From the NCBI GenBank assembly GCA_022573715.1, contig JACZTL010000006.1, positions 1-64,000 of the forward strand: a DNA stretch of 64,000 bases, in the 5' to 3' direction. Below the pieces are notes generated by a model. The model did no database searches. It was not told the origin of the DNA and saw only the letters and a program-made list of their open reading frames with translations. Positions within the stretch are counted from its first letter, which is position 1, and every line of letters starts with the position of its first letter. The translations under genes and the position numbers were made by a program. This DNA is from Bacteroidota bacterium. Lineage in GTDB: Bacteria; Bacteroidota; Ignavibacteria; Ignavibacteriales; Ignavibacteriaceae. This document shows, in pieces, positions 33,444-41,683 of this stretch.

Positions 33444-34181
33444 ATGAAAACCAATGAAATCGATTTTACAAAAAAAACTTTATCGGAAATTACTATAGAA
33501 AATTATAAATATGCTGAAGTTTTTGAAAAATATGGATTAGACTTTTGTTGTAACGGAAATGTAAATTATTCAGAAGCTTGTGAAAGTAAAGGGATAGATG
33601 AAACAAAATTATCCGTTGAACTTAAAGAAGCGAGGGTACTAAAAGATGATAATGAAAAGTATGAAAACTGGAAATTAGATTTCTTAGTCGATTATATAGT
33701 TAATAATCACCACCGTTACATTGCTGAAATGATACCAAAAATTACTGAACATTTAAATAAAATAACCGCTAAGCACAGTGATAAACACCCGGAACTTAAA
33801 GATATAAATGAATCATTTTCTATAGTTTATAAAGATCTTCAACACCATATGATTAAGGAAGAAAAGATCTTATTTCCTTATATAAAACAAATGGTTTTAG
33901 TGTATGATGGCAAAGCAAAAAACGAAGCACCTTATTTTGGGACGGTTGAAAACCCGATAAGAATGATGGAAGATGAGCACAAAAACGCAGGAGATTTAAT
34001 CAAAAAGATAAGGGAATTATCAAACAATTATACTGTGCCTTCTGATGGCTGTACAACTTTTAATTTAGCAATGAATGAGTTAAAAGATTTTGAAGAAGAT
34101 CTGCATAAGCACATACATTTAGAAAATAATATATTATTTCCAAAATCAGTCGCATTGGAAAAACAACTATTTGCAAACTGA
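33444..34181 (+). CDS. ric: Iron-sulfur cluster repair di-iron protein Ric (YtfE/ScdA)
   Basis: 245 residues. N-terminal DUF542 with the CC motif (FEKYGLDFCCNGN), then a hemerythrin domain with di-iron ligands: NHHRYIAEMIPKI, HHMIKEEKILFPYI, DEHKNAGDLI and DLHKHIHLENNILFP. Ric restores Fe-S clusters damaged by nitric oxide or oxidants. It follows the Rrf2 gene and lies close to the nitrate-respiration genes, which can generate nitric oxide. Confidence 0.93.
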   Translation: MKTNEIDFTKKTLSEITIENYKYAEVFEKYGLDFCCNGNVNYSEACESKGIDETKLSVELKEARVLKDDNEKYENWKLDFLVDYIVNNHHRYIAEMIPKITEHLNKITAKHSDKHPELKDINESFSIVYKDLQHHMIKEEKILFPYIKQMVLVYDGKAKNEAPYFGTVENPIRMMEDEHKNAGDLIKKIRELSNNYTVPSDGCTTFNLAMNELKDFEEDLHKHIHLENNILFPKSVALEKQLFAN

Positions 34182-34403
34182 TAAGTTAAGTTATCGATAA
34201 AATATTGCTGCTTGTCGAAAATAAAGAAAATTATTCTTATCTACCAACTGCTTATTTTACTATTAATTATATAAACATTTTTTAGAGGTTAAAGAATGTT
34301 TGGAGTGAAAAATAATCCCCCGCTTTATTTGCACTTATTAATTTTATTTTTTATGGTATAAAAAAATTATTGATTGTAAATCATAAAGTTGCAGGTTGGC
34401 AGA

Positions 34404-35033
34404 TTACAAATTCTCAAACTCATCTTTAGAGATCAGCTTCATTGCCAAAGGGAAAAGTGTTTCGTCTTCTCTGTAAATGTGCAGTCTCATTATTTCAACA
34501 ATTTCTTTGCCCTGGCTGTAAGCATATTCAAATGTCAACTCTCTTGAGGTTTTATCCTGCATACGTGAGCCGAGTCCCAAAAAATTTAAACAAAGTGCAC
34601 CAAGTTGTGCAACTTGTATATGCTCGGCTTCCATAATATCAACGCCGGTTTTGGGTATATCTCCGGTGCTGTGTTCTCCTGTTTCGAGAAGTTTTTTATG
34701 CAGCAAAGGGAAGAGCTGTTTCTCTTCTTTTTTGTTGTGTTCGGGTGTATTGTTGTCTAAAAATGAAAACAATTCTTTAAAGTTTTTATTTATGTTATCA
34801 TTAAATATCCATTTGTTCTGTTTCCACTCTGTAAGAGCAGATTCAAAATTATCAAGCACTTTTACAAAAACTTTGTGTTCGTCCATTAATTTTTGAAGAA
34901 TGGGATGCATATCTTCGTAAGCAACTGGTTCAACGGTGGACGGTGCAAATGCTTCCGGAGGGTCCATCGGTGACATTTCTTCAACATCTGTGTCTTTCTC
35001 AACAAATCTTTTTATCGGGTCGTCTATGTTCAT
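34404..35033 (-). CDS. Hemerythrin-domain protein
   Basis: 209 residues. A 50-residue N-terminal region rich in Asp, Glu and Pro precedes a hemerythrin four-helix bundle with ligands in LMDEHKVFVKVL, HNKKEEKQLFPLLH, AEHIQVAQL and HIYREDETLFPLAM. It may bind O2 or nitric oxide. It lies downstream of the narK genes on the same strand, 29 bases after the first transporter's end, so it belongs to the nar region. Confidence 0.82.
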   Translation of the reverse strand: MNIDDPIKRFVEKDTDVEEMSPMDPPEAFAPSTVEPVAYEDMHPILQKLMDEHKVFVKVLDNFESALTEWKQNKWIFNDNINKNFKELFSFLDNNTPEHNKKEEKQLFPLLHKKLLETGEHSTGDIPKTGVDIMEAEHIQVAQLGALCLNFLGLGSRMQDKTSRELTFEYAYSQGKEIVEIMRLHIYREDETLFPLAMKLISKDEFENL

Positions 35034-35035
35034 AA

Positions 35036-35054
35036 TTTATTATTTATTATTGAT
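35036..35054. repeat. AT-rich 19-bp repeat, copy 1
   Basis: TTTATTATTTATTATTGAT is identical to 41277-41295, which flanks the four-helix-bundle gene inside the nar operon. Low complexity makes chance possible. Confidence 0.4.
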
Positions 35055-35062
35055 AATATAAT

Positions 35063-36667
35063 TTAAGGGTTTTTAATCTCAGCATTTTTACGGGTGTAAT
35101 ACCACCAGTTTAAAATTAAGCAAATAGCATAATAAAAAGCAAATCCATAAAGGGCATATTCAGGTGTTCCGTTTTTAATTTGCTGACCAAAAACTTTCGG
35201 AATTATAAATGCTCCATATGCAGCAATAGCGGATGTCCAGCCAAGTACAGGTCCCGCTTGTTCTTTGCTGAATATATAAGGAATGCTCCTAAAAGTTGAA
35301 CCGTTGCCAATTCCTGTTGTAATGAACAAAACCATAAAGCATAAAAAGAACGGCCACCAATAATCCTCAGGTGTTGTACTATTCTTTGCTAATATAACAA
35401 AATATGCAACAAGTAAAGTGGCAATTATTTGTGCAAGAGTGCTGTATCCTGTAACTTTTGAACCACTGTTTATTTTATCCGATAACCAGCCGCCCACAGG
35501 TCTGATTAAAGCTCCTAAAACAGGTCCGATAAAAACCCACATTAAAAAGTTAGGTGCATTCGGGTTTATATAAGTAGGGTCAGCAGGATTGGAATACACA
35601 AAAATGTCCTGACATAATTTAGGGAACGCTGCAGAAAATCCGATGAAAGAGCCGAAAGTCATTATATAAATTATCGTCATAATCCAGTTGTGCTTATTGC
35701 TGAAGATTGCAAACTGTTTATTCAGATTTTCTTTTATATCTGCTGGTGTTGCATATTTCATTAAAGCAACCGCTACTACAATAACAATCGGTAGAACAAT
35801 CCACATATTTATTTTTAAGCCAATTAATAAATAAGCACCCAAAACTGCAGCAAGAAATCCTAATGAAATTAGATATAATGTTTTTGAAATACCCTGAGAT
35901 GTATTTGGTAGTTTAGGTGTGCCTGTAATTACATTGTTCATTCCAAAAAATGCAGCAATTGTAGAAATGGCGAGAACAGGAACCCAAACCCAACCTGCAT
36001 TTTGAATTCCCGAAAGACCCTGTCCCACAACCTCAGCACCGTCTTTACCGATAGCACTGAATAAAAAGATACCCATTACCCAAGGAATTGTTTTTTGCAT
36101 TACACCAACTCCGAGATTTCCGATGCCTGCATTTAATCCGAGTGAAATGCCCTGCATTCTTTTGGGAAAGAAGTAGCTTATGTTACTCATAGATGAAGCA
36201 AAGTTGCCGCCACCGAAACCTGAAAGCACAGCAAAAATTGCAAAGGTAATATATGAAGTATTAATATCTTGCAAAGCAAAACCTACACCGATTGCAGGAA
36301 TAAGTAATAAACCTGTAGTAACAAAAATTACGTTTCTTCCTCCGCCAAGGGAGATTAAAAATGAATTCGGAATTCTGAGAGTTGCGCCCGCAAGTCCGGC
36401 AATTGCAGGAAGAGTATAATATAAGCTGTTTATATCTTTTAATTTAGAAGTTATTTCGGCAGGGCTCATACTTTCTGTTATCATACCGAAGTTAAAACCG
36501 AACTCTTTCATTTTTGTTGCGATTATACTCCACATTATCCAAACTGCAAAGGCAAGCAGAAGAGCGGGAATTGAAATCCAAAGATTTTTTGTAGCTATCT
36601 TTTTACCTGTGGACTTCCAGAATTGCTCGTTCTCAACATCCCATTCTTTAATATTAATATTGTCCAT
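35063..36667 (-). CDS. narK: Nitrate/nitrite transporter, NarK family (copy 1)
   Basis: 534 residues, 12 membrane segments, major facilitator superfamily. NarK signatures include FGGGNFASSMSNISYFFPKR and GNGSTFRSIPYIF, the nitrate-signature glycine-rich helices, with IRPVGGWLSDKI as the MFS loop. It moves nitrate in or exchanges nitrate and nitrite. Paralogue of the next gene, 62 bases away; the pair is reminiscent of NarK1/NarK2 in denitrifiers. Confidence 0.88.
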   Translation of the reverse strand: MDNINIKEWDVENEQFWKSTGKKIATKNLWISIPALLLAFAVWIMWSIIATKMKEFGFNFGMITESMSPAEITSKLKDINSLYYTLPAIAGLAGATLRIPNSFLISLGGGRNVIFVTTGLLLIPAIGVGFALQDINTSYITFAIFAVLSGFGGGNFASSMSNISYFFPKRMQGISLGLNAGIGNLGVGVMQKTIPWVMGIFLFSAIGKDGAEVVGQGLSGIQNAGWVWVPVLAISTIAAFFGMNNVITGTPKLPNTSQGISKTLYLISLGFLAAVLGAYLLIGLKINMWIVLPIVIVVAVALMKYATPADIKENLNKQFAIFSNKHNWIMTIIYIMTFGSFIGFSAAFPKLCQDIFVYSNPADPTYINPNAPNFLMWVFIGPVLGALIRPVGGWLSDKINSGSKVTGYSTLAQIIATLLVAYFVILAKNSTTPEDYWWPFFLCFMVLFITTGIGNGSTFRSIPYIFSKEQAGPVLGWTSAIAAYGAFIIPKVFGQQIKNGTPEYALYGFAFYYAICLILNWWYYTRKNAEIKNP

Positions 36668-36729
36668 AAATAGTCCTATGATTTATCTTGATAAGAAGGA
36701 AAATTAATTTCTAACATCATTATTGATTG

Positions 36730-38232
36730 TTAAGGTTTATTTTCTATTTGTCTTATCAGTTCCGGCGTTTTTTCTTTCATCATTTTTTGTATAACCCGGT
36801 GCATCCAGAAAAGACATAAGCTTGAAAGAAATAACATAAACAACCAGGAACTCGTCCAGAGTCCTGTACTTTCTAATAGGTATCCAAAAATTATGGGACA
36901 AAAGAAGCCTCCTAATCCACCGAGGACGCCTACCATTCCGCCAACAACCCCAACCTCATCCGGGAAATAATCAGGAATATGTTTGTAAACGGCTGCTTTA
37001 CCTATTCCCCAAATACTACCGATAAAAATTACGAGAATAGCAAATATCCAAACATTGGCTTGAAAATATATGTGAGAAACTCCCTTTGCAAGTAGAGTTT
37101 TTTTCTTGATTTGATCACCGACAGAAACCAATGGTTCCTGCCAGACTTCTTTTGTTGGGAAAATAAGTACTTCGGAATCGATTTTTTCAAAATCTTTAGC
37201 AGTTGGAGATTTTGTGATAATCAGATAATTATTATTTCCCACCGTAATTAAAGAATCAGATACAAAGGTCACCTCGCCGGCAAACTTAGCCATTACACCT
37301 TTTCCGGGTGATGTAATTTCCATTTTGGGAACAATCAGCATTAAGCTTATCAATACAGATGAAGTAAGTACCCAGTACATAATTTTTCTGGCACCCCATT
37401 TATCCGACATCCATCCCCCCAGGGCACGAATAATACCCGAAGGAAAGCTGAATAAGGCAGCAAAAATACCTGCGGTTACAAGTGGCAAGTAATAAACATT
37501 TACAAAATAAGGTACTAACCATTGAGAGAATGCAACAAAACATCCGAATACAAGAAAATAATAAAGCCCAAATCTCCACACTCTTATATCTTTTAAAGGG
37601 CGTAAAAGTTGTCTGATTGTTTTATTTTGTGCAGTAGGTTTTTTATTTTCAGTGAAGATTAGAAATATAATTCCCATTGTAAATAAAGCAACAGCATAAA
37701 TTACTGGTAAATTTCTCCATCCTTCAATGTTTGTTCCACTATCTGTTAACCATTCTAAAATTGAAGGGGCAAGTAAAGTTGTAAGTGCTGCACCTGCATT
37801 ACCGGCACCGAATATTCCTAGTGCACGCCCTTGCCAATTTTTAGGATACCAAACCGAAGTGTATGCAATACCAATAGCAAAACTTATACCCGTTAACCCG
37901 AATCCAAAACTTGCAAGTGCAAACCAAAAATAACTGTTTGCATATGAAAGCAAAAACATTGGGATAGCACTAAAAAATAACAAACTTACATAAACAGGTT
38001 TACCGCCATATTTATCAGTTAAAATACCTGCAGGTAATCTGAATATTGCACCTGCCAAAACCGGAATACCCATCAGCCATCCTATCTTAATTGGTCCCCA
38101 GTCAAACACTTGATTATCTACCAAAAATGTTACCAACACACCGTTAAGCATCCAAGCTGCAAAACAAATAGTGAAAGCAAATGTATTAAAGAATAACATT
38201 TTGTGTGCTTTCTTTGTTACAGTTGCTTCCAT
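36730..38232 (-). CDS. narK: Nitrate/nitrite transporter, NarK family (copy 2), with inserted soluble domain
   Basis: 500 residues, MFS transporter. Signature helices FGLTGISFAIGIAYTSVWYP and AGNAGAAL; GGMVGVLGGLGGFFCPI is the C-half nitrate signature. Odd feature: residues about 303-388 are not membrane but a beta-rich hydrophilic segment between membrane segments 8 and 9, containing PLVSVGDQIKKKTLLAKG, which resembles a biotinyl/lipoyl-like barrel hairpin. Copy 1 lacks it. Confidence 0.87.
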   Translation of the reverse strand: MEATVTKKAHKMLFFNTFAFTICFAAWMLNGVLVTFLVDNQVFDWGPIKIGWLMGIPVLAGAIFRLPAGILTDKYGGKPVYVSLLFFSAIPMFLLSYANSYFWFALASFGFGLTGISFAIGIAYTSVWYPKNWQGRALGIFGAGNAGAALTTLLAPSILEWLTDSGTNIEGWRNLPVIYAVALFTMGIIFLIFTENKKPTAQNKTIRQLLRPLKDIRVWRFGLYYFLVFGCFVAFSQWLVPYFVNVYYLPLVTAGIFAALFSFPSGIIRALGGWMSDKWGARKIMYWVLTSSVLISLMLIVPKMEITSPGKGVMAKFAGEVTFVSDSLITVGNNNYLIITKSPTAKDFEKIDSEVLIFPTKEVWQEPLVSVGDQIKKKTLLAKGVSHIYFQANVWIFAILVIFIGSIWGIGKAAVYKHIPDYFPDEVGVVGGMVGVLGGLGGFFCPIIFGYLLESTGLWTSSWLFMLFLSSLCLFWMHRVIQKMMKEKTPELIRQIENKP

Positions 38233-38293
38233 AATCTTTCTTTCTTAAAATTGTTAATAAATAGTATTGTATAAAAATAGATTATTTTTTTAC

Positions 38294-39022
38294 TCAATTA
38301 TTTTGTGATTTTGTTACACTCCAAGGCGATTTAGGATTTCGTACTTTTTTCCTGTCCCAATACCAAATAACTCTTTGATATGGTCTCCACAAATAATGCA
38401 AAGGAGGTACCAACAAGTGAACCAGTCTTGTAAATGGTATGAGAAGAACTATAAAAAATGCAAGTGAAATGTGAAGTTGAATAACCAAAGGCATGTTGGA
38501 TACTGCTTCGATATTTGGATTTAAGTAAAAGATAGACCATAGATAAGGTGATAATACTGAAGCGAACCAAGATGAACCCCAGCGAAATCCGTATGCAATC
38601 CAAAGTCCCAAAATAATTTGGGCGATAATCAGTAATTCAATTATTAAGTCCATCTTGCTTGTTACAACTTTAATTCTGGCGTCAGTAGTGCGTCTAAAAA
38701 AAAGACTAACCATTCCCACCAAGGCACTTAATCCGAATACAAAACCTGTAACTTCTAATATTACTAATCGTAATGGTTCACTATTCCAAGCAATTACAGT
38801 ACCGGGAATCAGAAAGGCAATTAGGTGTCCGAAGAATAAGAATATAATTCCATAATGAAACGGAACGGAACCCCAAAAAAGTTTACGTCCCTCTAAAAAT
38901 TGGGAGGACAAAGATGAGAATTTAAATTTCGTACCTTTATAGCGGTAAATAGTCCCTATTAAAAAAACCGTTAAAGCCACATAGGGTAAAGCAATAAATA
39001 GAAAATTGTAAAGTGTTTCCAT
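38294..39022 (-). CDS. narI: Respiratory nitrate reductase gamma subunit NarI
   Basis: 242 residues, five membrane segments. Haem-ligand histidines are in VPFHYGIIFLFFGHLIAF and LVIQLHISLAFFIVLLIPFTRLVH. The C-terminus is long and charged. NarI carries two b haems and passes quinol electrons to NarH. It follows narJ after 20 bases in the order narG-(FHB)-narH-narJ-narI. Confidence 0.93.
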   Translation of the reverse strand: METLYNFLFIALPYVALTVFLIGTIYRYKGTKFKFSSLSSQFLEGRKLFWGSVPFHYGIIFLFFGHLIAFLIPGTVIAWNSEPLRLVILEVTGFVFGLSALVGMVSLFFRRTTDARIKVVTSKMDLIIELLIIAQIILGLWIAYGFRWGSSWFASVLSPYLWSIFYLNPNIEAVSNMPLVIQLHISLAFFIVLLIPFTRLVHLLVPPLHYLWRPYQRVIWYWDRKKVRNPKSPWSVTKSQNN

Positions 39023-39042
39023 TTTAATATGTTATTTTGTTA

Positions 39043-39705
39043 TTAATCAATTTTTATTTCTGTGATAATTGAATCCGTAAAACTTGTACCTCCATTTTCT
39101 TCAAGTACAACTGAAGAATCAAAATCTTCTTCTATTATTTTTTGAATAACCAGTAATGGTTTCAGAAAAATCCGTCCGTAACTTTCGGGTTGTTCAATGA
39201 GTGTCTTATACTTTCTCAAGTAAACTTTATTTTTCATATCAATGTTTTTCATTTCAAATTCTTTAATAATTTTAGCAAGGGCAGGAAGAATAATTACTTT
39301 GACTAATTCATTTCTGAATTCTTCATCCGTAATTTTAGGGAGAAGTCTTAATAAATTGGGTAAATAATCTGCTAGTTCACTTCCGCAGTCATTGTTTACT
39401 TTTTTATGTTCTTTACTCAGGTTTACTAATAGTTCACCTCTTTTATAATCATCACCAAAAAGGACATAACCAATATCCAAGGTTGTAACTGCTTGTATAT
39501 CAAATGTGCGTAGGAATAATTCTTCAACTTTTTCCGGTGGAGTAATATTAATGAATTGAGCGAATTCTTTTAAAATCGAAAGTGTTTCAGTATCATATCC
39601 GGTTAATATTTCTTCCGCTTCTTTTACCTTGTTGAAGAAATCAGCACGTGGATAATCAATAATGTCTGCTATTTTTTTGTAATGATTTATATTTTTGTTT
39701 TTCAT
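39043..39705 (-). CDS. narJ: Nitrate reductase assembly chaperone NarJ
   Basis: 220 residues, all-helical TorD/NarJ family. YKKIADIIDYPRADFFNKV and VTTLDIGYVLFGDDYKRGELL are the conserved segments; the DYKRGE motif is diagnostic. NarJ helps insert the molybdenum cofactor into NarG and delays membrane attachment. It is six bases from narH. Confidence 0.93.
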   Translation of the reverse strand: MKNKNINHYKKIADIIDYPRADFFNKVKEAEEILTGYDTETLSILKEFAQFINITPPEKVEELFLRTFDIQAVTTLDIGYVLFGDDYKRGELLVNLSKEHKKVNNDCGSELADYLPNLLRLLPKITDEEFRNELVKVIILPALAKIIKEFEMKNIDMKNKVYLRKYKTLIEQPESYGRIFLKPLLVIQKIIEEDFDSSVVLEENGGTSFTDSIITEIKID

Positions 39706-39710
39706 AATTA

Positions 39711-41267
39711 TTAAATTCCTCTTGATGGTCTTTCTGTAAAACCGAATCCTGATGAGCCTTTTACATCAGCAGTATCTTCAAGCATTTCAATAGCTTGTTC
39801 TCTGTGTGCCGGCGGAATTACAAATCTGTCGTCAAATTTAGCAAGAGATGTTAAATAATAAATAGCATCCGCTTCTTCGGCAGTTAAACCAGCATCACTT
39901 AAAGCACCGTTAACTTTCTCATCACCAAGGTCACCGACAGTAACACCTCTTCTGTGTATTCTTACAGCCATCATTTTCTTAAGAATGATTGAAACTTTTT
40001 CAGTATCGCCTGCACTGAAAAGATTAGCCATATATTGTAACGGAAACCTTGCATCATCAATAGTACCCCAGAGTTCATCGGTCGATGTATCGTATAGCCA
40101 GTCATCATCCCATTTTTTAGCTATCGGATCTAATTTATCGTTTTGTGCTTTATTTTTAACAGTGCTTAATGAAGCCATTACGGGAAGTAGAGGGGGAACA
40201 TAAAACAACATCGGTAATGTTCTGAATTCAGGATGCAGCGGAAGCGCCAATCCCCATTCTTTTACAAATTTATAAACAGGAGAATATTGCGCTGAGTGAA
40301 TTGTTGAATCCGCTATTCCGTTTGCTTTTGCAGCTTCAATTACTTCCGGATCATTTGGGTCTAATATTATATCCAATTGACTGTCAACAAGATTTTTCTC
40401 ATCGGCCGATGCAACTTCCTCAATTTTATCCGCGTCATAAAGCATGACTCCGAGATATCTGATTCTTCCAACACAGGAATGCATACAAGCAGGAGCAACT
40501 CCTGCTTCCAATCTTGGGTAACATAAAATACATTTTTCCGATTTACCCGTACTCCAATTATAGTATGTTTTTTTGTACGGACAGGCAGTGATACACATTC
40601 TCCATGCACGGCAGACTTTTTGGTTTATCAAAACAATTCCGTCTTCACCGCGTTTGTAAATTGCACCTGATGGACACGAAGCAACACAAGCAGGATTTAA
40701 GCAGTGGTTGCAAATTCTTGGTAGATAAAAGAATGCCATTTGTTCCAATTGAAACATAGCATCGCGTTCTGCAGGAGATAAGTTCTCTAAGTTTGGATCT
40801 TTTCTTGCGTAATCAGGTGAACCGCTTAGATCATCATCCCAGTTGGGTCCTGCTTTAATATCTATCGGTTTTCCTGTTACAAGCGAAACAGGTCTGGCAG
40901 TAGGCTGATCATCTTGAGCAGGGGACTCAATTAAGTTTGAATATTTGTAAGTCCACGGTTCGTAATAATCATCCATTATTGGTAAATGAGGATTATGGAA
41001 AATATTTTTTAATCCTTTGAATTTGCCTGCACCTTTAAGTTCGATTGCACCTGCACCTTCTTTTTTTTCCCAACCGCCTTTATATATGTCTTGGTCTTCC
41101 CATTTTGTAGGGTAACCTGTACCGGGTTTTGTTTCAACATTATTCCACCACATATATTCGGCACCTTTTCTGTCAGTCCATATATTTTTACAGGCTATTG
41201 AGCAGGTATGACATCCAATACATTTGTCGAGGTGAAACAGCATTGAAACTTGTGATCTTACGTCCAT
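39711..41267 (-). CDS. narH: Respiratory nitrate reductase beta subunit NarH
   Basis: 518 residues. Four cysteine clusters are visible: LDKCIGCHTCSIACKNIW, RICNHCLNPACVASCPSGAI, KVCRAWRMCITACPYKK and KSEKCILCYPRL with GVAPACMHSC. One cluster has Trp in place of a Cys (CRAWRMC), as in the [3Fe-4S] site of NarH. It wires electrons from NarI haem to NarG. 13 bases separate it from the four-helix-bundle gene. Confidence 0.96.
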   Translation of the reverse strand: MDVRSQVSMLFHLDKCIGCHTCSIACKNIWTDRKGAEYMWWNNVETKPGTGYPTKWEDQDIYKGGWEKKEGAGAIELKGAGKFKGLKNIFHNPHLPIMDDYYEPWTYKYSNLIESPAQDDQPTARPVSLVTGKPIDIKAGPNWDDDLSGSPDYARKDPNLENLSPAERDAMFQLEQMAFFYLPRICNHCLNPACVASCPSGAIYKRGEDGIVLINQKVCRAWRMCITACPYKKTYYNWSTGKSEKCILCYPRLEAGVAPACMHSCVGRIRYLGVMLYDADKIEEVASADEKNLVDSQLDIILDPNDPEVIEAAKANGIADSTIHSAQYSPVYKFVKEWGLALPLHPEFRTLPMLFYVPPLLPVMASLSTVKNKAQNDKLDPIAKKWDDDWLYDTSTDELWGTIDDARFPLQYMANLFSAGDTEKVSIILKKMMAVRIHRRGVTVGDLGDEKVNGALSDAGLTAEEADAIYYLTSLAKFDDRFVIPPAHREQAIEMLEDTADVKGSSGFGFTERPSRGI

Positions 41268-41276
41268 AATTTTATA

Positions 41277-41295
41277 TTTATTATTTATTATTGAT
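41277..41295. repeat. AT-rich 19-bp repeat, copy 2
   Basis: Same sequence as 35036-35054; here it overlaps the stop codon of the four-helix-bundle gene. Related TTATTATTTATGA motifs, twice in tandem on the minus strand, occur on the other flank (41652-41680). Confidence 0.4.
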
Positions 41296-41646
41296 TATTG
41301 ATTTTTGAATTGTTTTTCTAGATGCAATAAAAATTGCAGTCAATTCTCCCGCTTCCTTAATTAGTGGCTCTAATAATTCTTTTTTAATTAATTTCTCTTC
41401 GTTAATAAATTCTAGCCAGAATAATGATTCATCCGATTCTTCAATTACAATACTTAATTTTGCTGTAAAACTTGCTTTAGATTGTGCAACACAAGCTGCT
41501 CTGTAATTTGCAGCAACAGAAGTTGAACATCTGATTAACTGATCTTGCAAATGTTTTCCTAAAATTGTATTGGGTAAATTCAAAGCCAATTTTACACATC
41601 TATGTGAAAAATCTTTTGTTCTTTTCTTAAGTTCTTCTTTATCCAT
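41281..41646 (-). CDS. Four-helix-bundle protein inserted in the nar operon
   Basis: 121 residues. It matches the four-helix-bundle (23S rRNA intervening-sequence-type) family: LKKRTKDFSHRCVKLALNLP, LQDQLIRCSTSVAANYRAAC and ESDESLFWLEFINE. Function of the family is unknown; members are scattered, mobile-looking single genes. It lies between narG and narH, which are normally adjacent, flanked on both sides by AT-rich repeats. Confidence 0.85.
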   Translation of the reverse strand: MDKEELKKRTKDFSHRCVKLALNLPNTILGKHLQDQLIRCSTSVAANYRAACVAQSKASFTAKLSIVIEESDESLFWLEFINEEKLIKKELLEPLIKEAGELTAIFIASRKTIQKSIINNK

Positions 41647-41683
41647 CGTTATAAATCATAAATAATAATTCATAAATAATAAA

